64,000 nt of DNA from Sphingobium sp. Leaf26 (GCF_001421665.1 NZ_LMKV01000012.1:578185-642184); one strand, 5' to 3'. Shown: positions 50,182-61,339, counted from the stretch's first letter. Translations and numbers: made by a program. Notes: generated from the letters alone by a model not told the origin.

Positions 50182-53100
50182 ATGGGGCAGAAGTACTCCA
50201 TCGCTCGCCAGGCTGTTCTTGGCCTGTTGCTTGGTACCGCCGGTCAATGCCTAGTGATCGCATCCGGCGGCGCGAACGCGATGGCCGCCAATCCGGCGGT
50301 GATGATACCGACAGCGCCGCTTATCACACCGGCCAATGCGCTCACCTACTATGGTAGCCCGACCAGCCCGACGCCGCCGTCCACGCGCGATCCTCTCGTG
50401 GCGGAAGCGGCGCGGTCGCTGCGCTATGATGTCGATACGATCTATGCCTTCGTGCGGGACAATGTGCGCCTGACCCCGGTATTCGGTCTTCAGAAGGGGG
50501 CGAGGGGCGTGGTGCTCGACGGCTATGGCTCGGCATTTGATCAAGCGCAGTTCATGGTCGATACGTTGCGCGAGGCTGACGCTGTAGCAAGCAAGGGTTA
50601 TAACCCGGTCTACAAGCTGGGCACCATATCCTTGACCGCTGCCCAGTTCTCCGCTTGGACCGGCATAGCCGATGCTGCCATCGCCAACAAATATCTCGCC
50701 AATGGCGGCATACCTGCCAGCGTGACGGGAAGTGGTTCATCGTTCACGGTGTCGATGTTGCATATCTGGGTGCAGGTGACGATCGGCGGCACCAATTATC
50801 TGTTCGATCCCGGTCACAAGCCCAGTAGCTCCGTAGCGGGACTGAACTGGCAAGCGCAAACGGGCTATAATCAAGCGACCCTGCTGAGTGCTGGCGGCGG
50901 GGCCACAGCCACAACCGTCAATGGCTTCAACATCACCAATTTTCGCGCGAAGCTCGCAGACTATCGGGCAAGCCTTGAGAGCTACATTGCTACCAATGCC
51001 GCTGGCAAACGCGCACAGGCGGTCGTGGGCGACGACATCATCACTCCACACACCACGGCGGAGGACCGGCGCACAAGCCTGCCTTATGTCACTGCGACCA
51101 GCAGAAGCTGGAGTGGGCAGATACCGGACGCCTTCCGCACATCCTTCACGGTCAAGCTGAACGGTTCAGCATACAACACCTATTATGCCGATGTAGATGG
51201 CGGGGAAATACTTGGTTTCTCCTACTCCTATTCCGGCGCTCAGTTCATCAAGGGCAACCAACTTCCTTCGCCAGTCATTGCGTCGAGTTTCCTCGATGCC
51301 TGCGATCAATATCTGAGCAACAAAGCCACAGCCGCCACGCCCGCGACGGCATCGATCGACATCAATCATCCCTATGCTGCCAACTCAGGCGGTTATGCCG
51401 ACAGGACGATCAGCCGTCAGATTGTGTCGCAGGTTTGCGCCAGCGGTCGCTTCTTCGTGTCCAATGACTGGGGCTTCACCGGAAACGGTGTGTCCCAGCG
51501 CATGGCCCCTGTGGCAGCAGCAATCCGATCAGATCCGAACAGATCGACGGAATTCACCTTCGGTCCGACCGTCGCGAATATCGCCAGCCAATATTCCAGC
51601 TTTCTCGATCTCGCAGGCAAGGCGCAATCGTCCGTATTTCAGGTGCATGACCTGATCGGCATCCACGTGCTCGACAATGTGAACTTCAACGTCGATCTCC
51701 CTTATTCCATGAGTCTGTCCACCAACCCGTCGCTCAGCTTTGAGGCAGCCGTGAGCGCCTACGGCCAGACGGGAACGACGGCGTCTGATATCACGGCGGC
51801 TTACACGGCGGGTCTTGGGCTATCTTATGCCGAGGGCGCGGTGCCCCGTCAGGAAACTGATTCTGTCTATGACATGGCAGCGCTCAGCCTTGTTACCCAG
51901 CAGGATGCACGCGCGACATCGGCCGGCACTTACACTACCTATCTGGCAAATCCTTCAGCGGTTCCAAATTGGTCTTCGGTTCAGGGAGCTTTATCAGACT
52001 ATCCAAAGGACCCAGCAGGAAAAATTCTTGCGGCAGACGCTTATGTGTCTGAGGGCTATTCCCTCTTGATTCCGCAACGAGGCGCCCTTCGCCAGCCACC
52101 TATCGCCGTGCAGATAGCTAACACAAGCTCCTATCGAACCGGCAGGCTATGGGAAGGGGCCGGGCCGGGCAGCACCGCAAGTGAACTGACGCGTTCTGCT
52201 TTCCTTGCCTGGCGCCCATCCGCCGGGGCAGGCTCGGCGCCTGATCGCATTGCACTCGTCCTTTATGACCAGCGGCGGGGCAGTATCCTCAAGGCCGGGG
52301 TCGGTGTGCCTATCCAGACCGGTACAAACGCCGCCCCGGTGCGCAAGCCTGATGCGCCCAAGGTGGAAAGCAAGGATTTCATCCGTGCGGCGCTGAACGT
52401 CGATGGGAAAAGCGGGGCGCTGTCCTACGCACCGGCGGCTGACCTCACAGACGGCGCAGGCGATTTCCCTCGGTCGCTTAGTCTTCAGCGCGTCTATTCT
52501 CAGCGTGATCAGACTAACTACGGCTTTGGCATGGGCTGGAAAAGCAACTGGTACCAGCTAGCGACCATGTCCAACGACGGTCAACTCGCACTTGGAAATG
52601 GCGGCGCCCAAGCGGTTGCAAGCGCGCTCGTGGCAATTCAGACGATAGGTGATCTCACGACCACGCAGGATGCTCAGCATCTCTATGCAGCATTGCAAAC
52701 AGCATCATGGTTGGCCGATCAGACCATAAACAACAGCATCGTTATCAGTCGCGGCCTTGATTCCGACCACGCCTTTTACAAGCAGGCATCAGGTAATTTT
52801 GTGAGCGCAAAAGCCGATGGCGCGACCCTGACTATGACCGGAGCGCCATCTGTCGGAATCATTAACCGGCGATTGTACCTCGACACCGATTTTTCTTTCG
52901 TCGATAGGGATGGCTCGGTACGTACCTATCCAAATTCCGCGGTTTCACCGCCGGACATTTCCGAGCCTGCAATCGCTAGCGCTTACACGCGTAAATTCGT
53001 CTATATGAGCAATTGGGCCTTCCCGAACGGGATCAAGATAGACACCGCATACACCTCGACCCTGCAGGCGGATATCTATTATCTTTTCCGGGCATCTAAC

Positions 53101-54345
53101 AATCTGGGGGCCGCGATCAAAAGCCTGGATTATGTTGTCGGATCAGCGACCAATTTTCCGTACTGCCAGGTCAACGGGGGATTAGTTTACTACGATCCCC
53201 CTTACCCGGCAAAGATAAGCTATATCACGCCGAGCCGGCAGGTGAGCTTTAATATGGATGCGCAGGTGGGCTGGGAGCTTACCGTCGATCCGGATGGTGC
53301 GCGTTGTGCGCCGGGGACCAAGACCGTTCCCATGCGGCAGCTCCAATATGTCTCCTATCTGCGCAATGTGGTTGATCCTGCCAGCAATTCATGGCCGGTA
53401 GGATATGCAAGCGTTGGCGGCATGTTTGGCAACACAACCGGCTTGGGTCAGATATTCAAGCCAAGCAACACATCCCCTGACATCGCGATTGCCTATGGCG
53501 GCGACGGCAACGTGTGGAGCTTCACAAACCTACGCGGGAATAGCTGGAACTACTATTCTACACCGTTCCGCTCGGAAAGCGTCTCACCCCTTCAGGCTGC
53601 GGCGCCGGGCAGTGGCAACGTCACCTATTATGACCAATATGGTCAAGCGATCCGCTCGGTCGATCCCCTGCTGCGCACGACGACCACAGCCTATGATGAT
53701 TGGGGCCGCCCGCAACTGGTGACCCAGCCGGAAGGCAATGCCACGCAGAGCGCTTATGACGCGCGCGGTAATGTCATCACCCAAACGCAAAAGGCGAAGC
53801 CGGGATCGGGCCTGACCGATCTTGTGACCAGCACGGCCTATGGGGAGGGCGTGAGCGTCACCACATGCGCGAACATCGTGACCTGCAACAAGCCGGTCTA
53901 TACGATCGATCCACGAGCCTATCGTTCGGATTATGAATGGGACCCCATTACAGGTATGCCTCTGTCGGTGCGGCAAGGCTGGAACAGCGTGGGTACAGCT
54001 TGCCAGATCAGCACGGGTGGTGGCTGTCCTTCAGTGACGTTCGGCTATGGATCGGGCTTGACTGGCTTTGACCCTTACACCGGTGATACGTCAGGGCCGA
54101 TCTATCTGCCGCTCACGCAGGTTGAAGCGGTGCAGAGCGGCACGACGACCACGGCTTATGGCTACACGCTCAAGGCATTCAGTTCGACCTATGCGCCTCT
54201 GAGCCTTCAGAATGTCCGCAAGCTGGTGCCTACGCAGATCACGGTCGACAATGGCGGCCTCAACCTCGTCACTTGCTTCGACTATGATGATGCGGGCAAC
54301 GTCATATCCGACAGATCGCCGCGTGGGGGAGCGACTTGCCCATGA
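50182..54345 (+). CDS. Large exported Rhs-family protein, N-terminal part of a split toxin
   Basis: A 1387-residue protein. A signal peptide ([19 protein letters not shown] region) is followed at about residues 60-230 by a transglutaminase-like domain in which the Cys position reads AFDQAQ, so it is probably not catalytic, though His (HIWVQV) and Asp (FDPGHKP) are kept. After a middle region of unknown type, a DUF6531-like start ([20 protein letters not shown]) near 745 and YD repeats ([29 protein letters not shown]) near 1160-1220 follow. The frame stops in a repeat ([19 protein letters not shown]) with no core domain. The ATG at 50182 is chosen from its GGGGGA; 50176 is an alternative. The next gene overlaps by 4 bases. 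Confidence 0.85.
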   Translation: MGQKYSIARQAVLGLLLGTAGQCLVIASGGANAMAANPAVMIPTAPLITPANALTYYGSPTSPTPPSTRDPLVAEAARSLRYDVDTIYAFVRDNVRLTPVFGLQKGARGVVLDGYGSAFDQAQFMVDTLREADAVASKGYNPVYKLGTISLTAAQFSAWTGIADAAIANKYLANGGIPASVTGSGSSFTVSMLHIWVQVTIGGTNYLFDPGHKPSSSVAGLNWQAQTGYNQATLLSAGGGATATTVNGFNITNFRAKLADYRASLESYIATNAAGKRAQAVVGDDIITPHTTAEDRRTSLPYVTATSRSWSGQIPDAFRTSFTVKLNGSAYNTYYADVDGGEILGFSYSYSGAQFIKGNQLPSPVIASSFLDACDQYLSNKATAATPATASIDINHPYAANSGGYADRTISRQIVSQVCASGRFFVSNDWGFTGNGVSQRMAPVAAAIRSDPNRSTEFTFGPTVANIASQYSSFLDLAGKAQSSVFQVHDLIGIHVLDNVNFNVDLPYSMSLSTNPSLSFEAAVSAYGQTGTTASDITAAYTAGLGLSYAEGAVPRQETDSVYDMAALSLVTQQDARATSAGTYTTYLANPSAVPNWSSVQGALSDYPKDPAGKILAADAYVSEGYSLLIPQRGALRQPPIAVQIANTSSYRTGRLWEGAGPGSTASELTRSAFLAWRPSAGAGSAPDRIALVLYDQRRGSILKAGVGVPIQTGTNAAPVRKPDAPKVESKDFIRAALNVDGKSGALSYAPAADLTDGAGDFPRSLSLQRVYSQRDQTNYGFGMGWKSNWYQLATMSNDGQLALGNGGAQAVASALVAIQTIGDLTTTQDAQHLYAALQTASWLADQTINNSIVISRGLDSDHAFYKQASGNFVSAKADGATLTMTGAPSVGIINRRLYLDTDFSFVDRDGSVRTYPNSAVSPPDISEPAIASAYTRKFVYMSNWAFPNGIKIDTAYTSTLQADIYYLFRASNNLGAAIKSLDYVVGSATNFPYCQVNGGLVYYDPPYPAKISYITPSRQVSFNMDAQVGWELTVDPDGARCAPGTKTVPMRQLQYVSYLRNVVDPASNSWPVGYASVGGMFGNTTGLGQIFKPSNTSPDIAIAYGGDGNVWSFTNLRGNSWNYYSTPFRSESVSPLQAAAPGSGNVTYYDQYGQAIRSVDPLLRTTTTAYDDWGRPQLVTQPEGNATQSAYDARGNVITQTQKAKPGSGLTDLVTSTAYGEGVSVTTCANIVTCNKPVYTIDPRAYRSDYEWDPITGMPLSVRQGWNSVGTACQISTGGGCPSVTFGYGSGLTGFDPYTGDTSGPIYLPLTQVEAVQSGTTTTAYGYTLKAFSSTYAPLSLQNVRKLVPTQITVDNGGLNLVTCFDYDDAGNVISDRSPRGGATCP

Positions 54346-56981
54346 GCCGCGTCACTTTACCCTGGATCGCCGCATTGGCACTGTGCGTCCTGCCATGCGC
54401 ATATGTGTCCACAACTGCAGATGCCCAGGCAAGCGCGGCGCCTTTCCAAACCGGCTATCGCTGGGACGCCGAGCGACGGCTGGTGGGCAAGATTTCGCCT
54501 TATCCCAACGATGGCAACACGACCTACTATCCGGCCGAGCGGTACAGCTATAATGCGGATGGCCAGTTGGTCAGCGTTGAGACGGGCATCCTCTCAGCAT
54601 GGCAAAGCCAGACCGTGCTGCCGTCCGCCTGGACCGGGTTCACCATCCGCAAGACAGTTGTGTACAGCTATGATGCTGCGGGCAATCAGGTCGAGGAACG
54701 GGTCAGCACTGCCGGCGCTGTGCAAAGCGTCACGCAGATGACGAGCGACGCCGACGACCGGTTGCTTTGCTCTGCCGTGCGTATGAATCTTACGGCAATC
54801 CCAGCGACTGGCTCGAATGCCTGCGCTCTTGGCACGGTTGGCAGCAATGGACCGGATCGCATCGCGAAAACCATCTACGATACGGCCAACCAAGTTCTCC
54901 AACTTCGTCGTGGCGTAGGGACGTCGCTGGACCAGGGCAATGTCACCTATAGCTATACCGACAATGGGAAAAAATCCTTTGTCATCGACGCCAATGGCAA
55001 TCGCGCAAAGCTTGCCTATGATGGGTTCGATCGCCAGTCGCAGTGGTATTTCCCGTCGAAGACCCGGCCCGGCACATTCAATTCGGCTACACCCGCCACC
55101 GCGTTGGAGACGGCTGGCAATGTCTGCGTCATCGGCGACCTCGGCTGCACGCTAGATTATGAGCATTATGGCTATGACGGCAATGGCAACCGCATCTCGC
55201 TGAGGAAGCGCGATGCACAGGTCATCGCCTACAGCTACGACGCGGTCAACCGCATGTCGGTGAAGGACATTCCCGGCGGGACGGCTTCGGACGTCTATTA
55301 CAGCTATGATCCGCGTGGCCTGCAACTCAACGCCAAGTTCGTGTCGCTCAGCGGACAAGGCATCACCAGCGTCTATGACAAGGCGGGTCGGCAAACCAGC
55401 AGCGCCAATAACGTCGGCGGCACGAACCGGACCCTGTCCTACCAATATGATGCCAATGGCAACCGAACGCGGCTGACCTATCCCGACAGCAATTATGTGA
55501 CCTACGAATATGACGGGATCGACCGGCTGGATCTGGTCAAGGAAGGTGCATCCACGACGGTCGCGACAATCACCTACAATAATGAGGGCGAGCGTACCGG
55601 CCTGACGGGCGGAGCGGCGACCAGCTATAGCTATGATCCATTGTCGCGGCTGGCTTCGATCACGCATGATCTTGCCGGTACGACCAATGACGTCACCTAT
55701 TGCATGGGAACGATCAGCGGCAGTTGCACGCCATCCTACAGCCCCGCCAGCCAGGCGCTCAAACGCACGATCAGCAATGACCTGTACGCCGTGCGCGGGC
55801 AATATAATGCCAATCGCAGCTATGCCGCCAACGGCCTCAACCAATATACGGCCGCTGGCAGTGCCCGTCCGACCTATGATCCGAACGGCAATCTCACCAG
55901 CACCGAAGGCACGACCTATGCCTATGATGTCGAGAACCGCCTGACGAGCGCCACCGGGATCACCAACGCCGCGCTGGGCTATGATCCCATGGGGCGGCTG
56001 AACACGACGGTCAGCGGCGGCGGGACGACGCGGTTCCTCTATGACGGAGATGAACTGGTCGGCGAATATGATGGCGCGGGCACGCTATTGCGCCGCTACG
56101 TTCACGGCACCAATACCGATGAGCCGATCCTCTGGTATGAGGGAAGCGCGTTTGGGAGCGGCAATCGCCGCGTCATACGGGCAGATCATCAAGGTAGCGT
56201 CGTTGCCGTCGCCGATGCCTCTGGCAACAGCCTTGGCATCAACAGCTATGATGAATGGGGCAATCCGGGGCCGGACAATCTCGGACGGTTCGCCTATACC
56301 GGGCAGATCATCATCCCGGAATTGAAGCTTTATCACTATAAGGCGCGGGTCTATGCTCCACGGCTAGGGAGGTTCTTGCAAACCGATCCGGTCGGATATG
56401 ATGATCAGTTCAATCTCTATGCCTACGTCGCAAACGATCCGGTCAATAAGACGGACCCCACAGGGATGGAGTCTCCGACCTATTCCCTAACAGGCCGAGG
56501 CCCGGAGCTTCAGGCGCCCTCCGCGGAGCGGGCACTTGGTGCATTGACTGCAACTGTCGCCCTTGTTGCTTCAATCTACGTTCCAGCAGCGCTACCAATG
56601 GTGGGGCTAAGTAGTTTAGGTGAACCGGGCCCAACGGGTGCCAGCGCAATTGGCGCTGGAGGGCGCGCTACTGAAACGGTTCAGCGTGCAATGTCTCGTG
56701 CTGAACTAAGAGCAACGCAGGATACCGGACTGTTAAGAGGTGGGCGGCCCGGCACACACTTTGCTTCTGACGCAGTGAATAGTTCCGCCGGACGGGCACA
56801 ACAGCGGCTTGCATTGCCTCAACGTCCAGAAGTGCGGGTTTCAATGGAAGTGAACAAGGGGGCATTCTCAAAGCCGTCACGCGTTGAACCTGCGAACGGC
56901 ATGAAAGGGGGCGGTATGGAGCGAACAGCTACAGGCCCCGTTCCAGTTCAAATCAAACGGATTGATGAGATGAAAAAATGA
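54342..56981 (+). CDS. Exported Rhs protein with core domain and C-terminal toxin tip
   Basis: An 879-residue protein with its own signal peptide ([20 protein letters not shown], then ADAQ). Many YD repeats fill residues 40-650 ([32 protein letters not shown]). The Rhs core [20 protein letters not shown] (near 676) is followed by a variable tip of about 170 residues. The tip has a hydrophobic stretch ([15 protein letters not shown]) and a final domain from [18 protein letters not shown] to the end. That domain resembles the ADP-ribosyltransferase-like TreTu-type Rhs tips that attack translation, which is inference from remembered sequences. GC falls in the tip. It overlaps the next gene by 4 bases. 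Confidence 0.85.
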   Translation: MSRVTLPWIAALALCVLPCAYVSTTADAQASAAPFQTGYRWDAERRLVGKISPYPNDGNTTYYPAERYSYNADGQLVSVETGILSAWQSQTVLPSAWTGFTIRKTVVYSYDAAGNQVEERVSTAGAVQSVTQMTSDADDRLLCSAVRMNLTAIPATGSNACALGTVGSNGPDRIAKTIYDTANQVLQLRRGVGTSLDQGNVTYSYTDNGKKSFVIDANGNRAKLAYDGFDRQSQWYFPSKTRPGTFNSATPATALETAGNVCVIGDLGCTLDYEHYGYDGNGNRISLRKRDAQVIAYSYDAVNRMSVKDIPGGTASDVYYSYDPRGLQLNAKFVSLSGQGITSVYDKAGRQTSSANNVGGTNRTLSYQYDANGNRTRLTYPDSNYVTYEYDGIDRLDLVKEGASTTVATITYNNEGERTGLTGGAATSYSYDPLSRLASITHDLAGTTNDVTYCMGTISGSCTPSYSPASQALKRTISNDLYAVRGQYNANRSYAANGLNQYTAAGSARPTYDPNGNLTSTEGTTYAYDVENRLTSATGITNAALGYDPMGRLNTTVSGGGTTRFLYDGDELVGEYDGAGTLLRRYVHGTNTDEPILWYEGSAFGSGNRRVIRADHQGSVVAVADASGNSLGINSYDEWGNPGPDNLGRFAYTGQIIIPELKLYHYKARVYAPRLGRFLQTDPVGYDDQFNLYAYVANDPVNKTDPTGMESPTYSLTGRGPELQAPSAERALGALTATVALVASIYVPAALPMVGLSSLGEPGPTGASAIGAGGRATETVQRAMSRAELRATQDTGLLRGGRPGTHFASDAVNSSAGRAQQRLALPQRPEVRVSMEVNKGAFSKPSRVEPANGMKGGGMERTATGPVPVQIKRIDEMKK

Positions 56982-57271
56982 TAAATCTCGATGTGGTGGT
57001 TTCAATAGATGAGCCGTGGGACGCTGGAGAAGCCTTAGGCTGGCCAAAAATATTTGGGCATCTATCTTACGATAGAGATAAGAAAAATGGAGTGTTGCGC
57101 CTTGCAGAGGTACTGTCTTGGAGTGGGTCATCGGCACGACAATTCGATGTGACCTTAAGGCACGAAAAAATTGATATTGATATAATACACAGCGGCGAAG
57201 AGGTGACGTTCAATGCTTTCGACTCATTGGGTGGTGTAATGAGATTTATTTTCGGCATTAAAAAGCATTGA
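56978..57271 (+). CDS. Probable immunity protein for the Rhs toxin
   Basis: A 97-residue acidic-to-neutral cytoplasmic protein with no signal peptide; its ATG overlaps the toxin stop (ATGA). Position directly behind a variable Rhs tip is the usual place of an immunity gene. The codons are much more AT-rich than the neighbours (for instance around 57060-57260), as expected of a recently exchanged toxin-immunity cassette. No known immunity family was recognised. Confidence 0.65.
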   Translation: MINLDVVVSIDEPWDAGEALGWPKIFGHLSYDRDKKNGVLRLAEVLSWSGSSARQFDVTLRHEKIDIDIIHSGEEVTFNAFDSLGGVMRFIFGIKKH

Positions 57272-57406
57272 ATTACGCTGATCCTTTCTGAAATTTGGCT
57301 GCCGTTTTGCTGTCCATGCTACGGAGGAAGGCAGGGCAAGATAAAAGCATTGGCTCCCCCTGTGGGTTAAGCCATTGTCTGCACATCGAAATTTAGCGAG
57401 ATAGGC

Positions 57407-57440
57407 GGCACTGGTAGCGAGACACCAGTGCCGTTTTTTG
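57407..57440 (+). terminator. Intrinsic terminator of the Rhs operon
   Basis: GGCACTGG, a 10-base loop, CCAGTGCC, then GTTTTTTG. It is a strong hairpin with a T run 135 bases after the immunity gene. The remaining bases to the next gene (57441-57663) show no gene. Confidence 0.88.
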
Positions 57441-57663
57441 TGCCAAGCCATTGATGTTGCGGGCGGAATGGCGGTGCCGCGAGTCTCGCGGCCTGGTTGC
57501 CCGGCGAAGGCTGGTTCCCGGCTCGATCCGGCGACGGAACTGATCCTGCGCGATCGGGCCGGAAATGGCAGTGTAGGAAAGCACACCCTACGCACCAAGG
57601 TGCACTGACCAATTAGAAGAACGGCAGAAATCCGACGATTTTGGCCTAAGTCTTGTCCCAGAT

Positions 57664-58884
57664 TTGGGAGCCGGTTCGAAGCCTCGAAATGGCCATGTGA
57701 TCCGGCTTCGGGCTGATCCGGCCTGCGAATCATCTCAGCTTCCGGACGTTCGGCGCGAGCGGCTGACAGGGAATCTTGCTCGCCGAAAATTCTCTACGAG
57801 CGGTTATATCTGGGACGACGAACTCAAAGGTTTTGCGTTACGCCACACGGCGTCCGGCGGAAAGACCTGGGTCGTCCAATATCGCCATCGGCGCGATACT
57901 CGCCGCGTCACGGTCGGGTCCTTTCCGGCGATGAAGGCGGCAGAGGCGCGTCGAGAGGCGCGGCGTATCCTTGCGGACGCCTCACTAGACGGGCTGCCGA
58001 CGCCACCTCGTAAAAGATCGCCTGATGCCGGGATGAGCTTCGCTGAATATGTACCCATCTTTTGGACGCACTATGCCGCTCATTGGAAGCCCAGCACCCA
58101 GCGAACCAATCGCGCATACATTCGAAACCACTTCATCCCGGCCTTTGGCGAACGCATCATCGGCTCATTGATCCGACCAGACATCGTCGCCTGGCGCGAT
58201 GCAATGACGCGGAAGGAGGGGGCGTTCAACCGCGCGATACCCATCTTGTCCGTGATGTTGGGATATGCCGAGACTTTGGGCTATCGACCGCGAGGCTCTA
58301 ACCCGTGCAAAGGTATCTCGCGCTACAAGCGTCGAGTTAAGGAGCGCTTCCTGTCAGCCCGTGAATATCAAAGGCTCGCTACTGTCCTGCACGCGCAGTC
58401 AGCGACGATGCCGATCGAGACTGCTGCAATCTGGCTCCTCGTTTATCTTGGCGCACGCAAGGGCGAGATCCTCGGCCTGCGCTGGGAGTGGATCGGTGAG
58501 GCATATATCGATCTGCCAGACAGCAAGACCGGCCCCAAGCGCCTATATCTCAACAGACAGGCTGCAATCATTCTGTCCGGCCTTACGCGGCAATCGAGCG
58601 GGCGCGTCCTGGGCGACGCGTTCCGGCCTCGGCGACTCGACAATGCCTGGGTTGAGATACGGTCGGTAGCCGGTATCCCGGATGTCCGCCTGCATGACCT
58701 GCGGCACAGCTTTGCCTCTGTCGCCATTGGGCATGGTATTTCCTTAAGCAAGCTGGGCGGACTGCTTGGACATGCGTTGCCGGAAACTACTGTCCGTTAT
58801 GCGCATCTTGCCGATGACACGATAGGGGAGGCAGCGTCTCGTATATCGGGTTCCATGGCGCGCGTGTTGGGGTTGGTGTCATGA
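57664..58884 (+). CDS. Tyrosine recombinase, first of a pair
   Basis: A 406-residue integrase with an N-terminal arm-binding part (SGYIWDDELKGFALRHTASG), a SAM-like core-binding domain (about 125-215) and a catalytic domain. The Arg is in LGARKGEILGLRW, the His-x-x-Arg in LHDLRHSFAS, and the final Tyr in LLGHALPETTVRYAHL. All catalytic residues are intact. The frame opens with a TTG; a GTG at 57697 is another possible start. It overlaps the next recombinase by 4 bases. Confidence 0.9.
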   Translation: MGAGSKPRNGHVIRLRADPACESSQLPDVRRERLTGNLARRKFSTSGYIWDDELKGFALRHTASGGKTWVVQYRHRRDTRRVTVGSFPAMKAAEARREARRILADASLDGLPTPPRKRSPDAGMSFAEYVPIFWTHYAAHWKPSTQRTNRAYIRNHFIPAFGERIIGSLIRPDIVAWRDAMTRKEGAFNRAIPILSVMLGYAETLGYRPRGSNPCKGISRYKRRVKERFLSAREYQRLATVLHAQSATMPIETAAIWLLVYLGARKGEILGLRWEWIGEAYIDLPDSKTGPKRLYLNRQAAIILSGLTRQSSGRVLGDAFRPRRLDNAWVEIRSVAGIPDVRLHDLRHSFASVAIGHGISLSKLGGLLGHALPETTVRYAHLADDTIGEAASRISGSMARVLGLVS

Positions 58885-60110
58885 CGGGCCTGTCGTTGCG
58901 GCAGATCGCCGAACGGGCTCTCGCCGACATTGCAGTCGCGCGGCTGGCTCGGGCAGGCTTTGGCAACGAACGCGAGACCATATGGTCGAGGGACCTTCCA
59001 GGGTTCGGCATTCGCAGATATGCCTCGGGTCGCCAAATCTATGTCGTCCAGGCGCGCATGGGCGGCAGAACGCGGACCGTCACCTTGTGCAACGCCGCGC
59101 TTATTTCGAAAGCTGCGGCGCTCGACGTGGCAAGGCGGATCTTGCTGCGCGCCCAAGTCGGCGAGGATACTGCTGATGCGCGTAAACGCACTCGCAAGAC
59201 ACCTCCGTTCGATCGCTTTCTCAGCCTCTTCTGGCAGCGCATGTCGCCGAAATGGAAAGCGTCGACGATCGTCACGCATGACAAATACCGGGTTCTTTAT
59301 CTCGATGGCGCCTTTGGAAGGACAGGGGTGGATAAAATTACCCAGGCCGACATCGCGCGATGGTTTGCCCAAACGGCGAAGCGAGGAGGGCAGGGGGGCG
59401 CTAACCGCGCCATGGCCATCATGAAGGCCGCATTCAACAAGGCTGAGCAATGGGGGCTGCGTCCACCCAACAGCAACCCGTGTGCCGGCATCAAGTTATA
59501 CCCCCAAATGCGGTTTGCGCGCTTCCTGCGGGAGGAGGAGCTGGGGCGTCTGGGAGCGGCGCTGCAAAGTGAGGAGGCCGACCGGCCATTACATGTCGCA
59601 GCTATCGCACTTCTGCTTCTCACAGGATGCCGATCATCGGAAATCACCGGCCTCCTCTGGTCGGAGGTGGCCGGTCGCCGATTGAAACTGACGGACAGCA
59701 AGACTGGGCCACGGACCGTATGGCTTGGGAACGAGGCGGTCAGATTGCTTCAGGCCATTCCTGCCTCTGGCAATAACGCTATCTTCTGGAATGCGCGGAC
59801 GGGAAAGCCGATCAATCTGGCCAGTTTCTGGCGAGATTTTCGGCGGCGCCATGGCTTTGAAGGTCTGCGGATCCATGATCTGCGGCACAGCTTTGCCAGC
59901 CATGGGGCGGCGATGTCGGAGACGCTGCCGATGATCGGAAAGCTGCTTGGCCATACCAATATCCAGTCCACCGCTCGTTATACGCATCTGGATGATCGCG
60001 ATCTTCGGCAGGCCGCCGCCAGCGTGGGCGACCTGATCGAGGCCTTATGTTCACCTCGCCCTGTTGTCTCCAAGCCCCTCGCGACGATGGAGGCGAACCA
60101 TGACCTATGA
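58881..60110 (+). CDS. Tyrosine recombinase, second of a pair
   Basis: A 409-residue integrase homologous to the gene before it. It has the catalytic Arg in TGCRSSEITGLLW, the His-x-x-Arg in IHDLRHSFASHG and the Tyr in LLGHTNIQSTARYTHL. It starts inside the stop of the first (ATGA) and overlaps a third small gene by 11 bases, so the three are one transcript. Paired or tripled recombinases of this kind drive elements like Tn554 and recombinase trios; which class this one belongs to is not known. Confidence 0.92.
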   Translation: MTGLSLRQIAERALADIAVARLARAGFGNERETIWSRDLPGFGIRRYASGRQIYVVQARMGGRTRTVTLCNAALISKAAALDVARRILLRAQVGEDTADARKRTRKTPPFDRFLSLFWQRMSPKWKASTIVTHDKYRVLYLDGAFGRTGVDKITQADIARWFAQTAKRGGQGGANRAMAIMKAAFNKAEQWGLRPPNSNPCAGIKLYPQMRFARFLREEELGRLGAALQSEEADRPLHVAAIALLLLTGCRSSEITGLLWSEVAGRRLKLTDSKTGPRTVWLGNEAVRLLQAIPASGNNAIFWNARTGKPINLASFWRDFRRRHGFEGLRIHDLRHSFASHGAAMSETLPMIGKLLGHTNIQSTARYTHLDDRDLRQAAASVGDLIEALCSPRPVVSKPLATMEANHDL

Positions 60111-60351
60111 GCATATCCCGCCTGACATGGATCGCGGCCAGGATAGACGTCGGCAAATCTGGATGATTGCCGGACCGCGAATGACCCGTCTTGCCGTCAT
60201 TCTTTTGAGGCTGCGGGTAGGGCGCGAGTGGAGCACGGAGCGGACATGCAGGAGGCTTCATATCTCCCGGCGTGCTTTCCGCCGCCACATGGGCATCGCA
60301 GTTCGACAGATTGCCCTCGCTATTGCGGAACTCGAAAAGAAGAAAGGGTAA
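60100..60351 (+). CDS. Small HTH-like protein coupled to the recombinase pair
   Basis: An 83-residue basic protein. The segment RTCRRLHISRRAFRRHMG looks like a helix-turn-helix, and the C-terminus is a helix (AVRQIALAIAELEKKKG). It overlaps the second recombinase and has GGAGG before the ATG at 60100. A role as directionality factor, accessory subunit (as TnpC in Tn554) or repressor is possible. No family is recognised. Confidence 0.7.
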   Translation: MTYEHIPPDMDRGQDRRRQIWMIAGPRMTRLAVILLRLRVGREWSTERTCRRLHISRRAFRRHMGIAVRQIALAIAELEKKKG

Positions 60352-60400
60352 GCCATACGGGGCGATGCGCGCCTCGAAGAGTGCATCGCCCCGTATGGCT
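60351..60400. repeat. 18-bp perfect inverted repeat between recombinase operon and NT-HEPN gene
   Basis: AGCCATACGGGGCGATGC (60351-60368) and its exact complement (60383-60400) are separated by 14 bases. It starts on the last base of the small gene's stop and ends 15 bases before the GTG of the next gene. There is no T run, so it is not a standard terminator. It could be a recombination site, an operator or an RNA hairpin. Confidence 0.85.
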
Positions 60401-60415
60401 TGCTATGGGAAGCAC

Positions 60416-61339
60416 GTGAGAACCGATCTGGACCATCTGCCGCCGGCAAAGCGCCGTGAACTGGAGCTTGTCGTTAAGCTCATATTTGAAGAGTTTGGCG
60501 ATGCCGTCGCGCTCGCCCAACAGCCTTGGAAGAAGCAGGCCCGTATCCTCAAGATCATCCTGTTCGGCAGTTATGCGCGCGGCGGTTGGGTCGAGGAGCC
60601 GCACACTGCCAAGGGCTATCGTTCGGATTTTGACCTGCTGATCATCGTTAATCATGAGAAGCTGCTCGACCGGGGTGCCTACTGGAGCAAGGTCGACGAA
60701 AGGCTGATCCGGGAAGTGGATGTGACGGGCGCGTTGCGGACCCCTGTCAATTTCATTGTCCACACGCTTGGCGAGGTGAATGACGCTCTGTCACAGGGGC
60801 GCTATTTCTTCACGGACATCGTCCGTGAAGGGATCGCCATCTACCAGGCTGGTGATGAGGAACTTGCGCAACCTCAATCCAAGTCCGCCTTGGAAGCTCT
60901 GTCATTTGCCCAAGAATATGCGCGAGACTGGCTCGGGAGTGCCGAGGAGTTTCTCGACAATTATAGATTCAATCTCGCGCAGGGGCGGACAAACAATGCG
61001 GCTTTTCAGCTCCATCAGGCCGCTGAGAGAATGTACCATGGGCTCTTGCTCACGCTGACTTTCTACACGCCTCATACCCATCGGCTTTCCGCACTCCGCT
61101 CCATGGCAGAGCAAGCGGACAGGCGGCTGGTCGCTGTCTGGCCGCGGGAAACGCGCTCTGATCGCAGCCGGTTTGAAAAGCTGAAAGACGCTTACATCAA
61201 GGCGCGGTACTCCAAGCATTATGAGATTGGCGCTGACGATCTCGCGTGGCTTGGTGACCGGGTCGAGGAACTAGCAAATATCGTTGCGGTGATCTGCCGC
61301 GAGAGGATTTCGGCTTTAGAGGCCGCCACGCGGACTTAG
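60416..61339 (+). CDS. Fused nucleotidyltransferase-HEPN protein
   Basis: An approximately 307-residue protein. The N-terminal MNT-type nucleotidyltransferase has GSYARGG at about residue 51 and DFD at about 71-73, the usual GSx10DxD catalytic set. A C-terminal HEPN domain (about 170-300) contains RYSKH, an RxxxH-like ribonuclease motif that is one residue shorter than the standard Rx4-6H. MNT and HEPN proteins form toxin-antitoxin systems in which the MNT part AMPylates the HEPN RNase; here both are in one chain. A GTG start with GGGAAG upstream is chosen; ATGs at 60398 and 60365 are in frame. Confidence 0.85.
   Translation: MRTDLDHLPPAKRRELELVVKLIFEEFGDAVALAQQPWKKQARILKIILFGSYARGGWVEEPHTAKGYRSDFDLLIIVNHEKLLDRGAYWSKVDERLIREVDVTGALRTPVNFIVHTLGEVNDALSQGRYFFTDIVREGIAIYQAGDEELAQPQSKSALEALSFAQEYARDWLGSAEEFLDNYRFNLAQGRTNNAAFQLHQAAERMYHGLLLTLTFYTPHTHRLSALRSMAEQADRRLVAVWPRETRSDRSRFEKLKDAYIKARYSKHYEIGADDLAWLGDRVEELANIVAVICRERISALEAATRT

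Noticed and set aside
57672..57690. GGTTCGAAGCC as a tRNA T-arm and attachment site near the first recombinase
   Set aside because: The flanking bases do not form a T-stem and no acceptor stem or other arms can be drawn.
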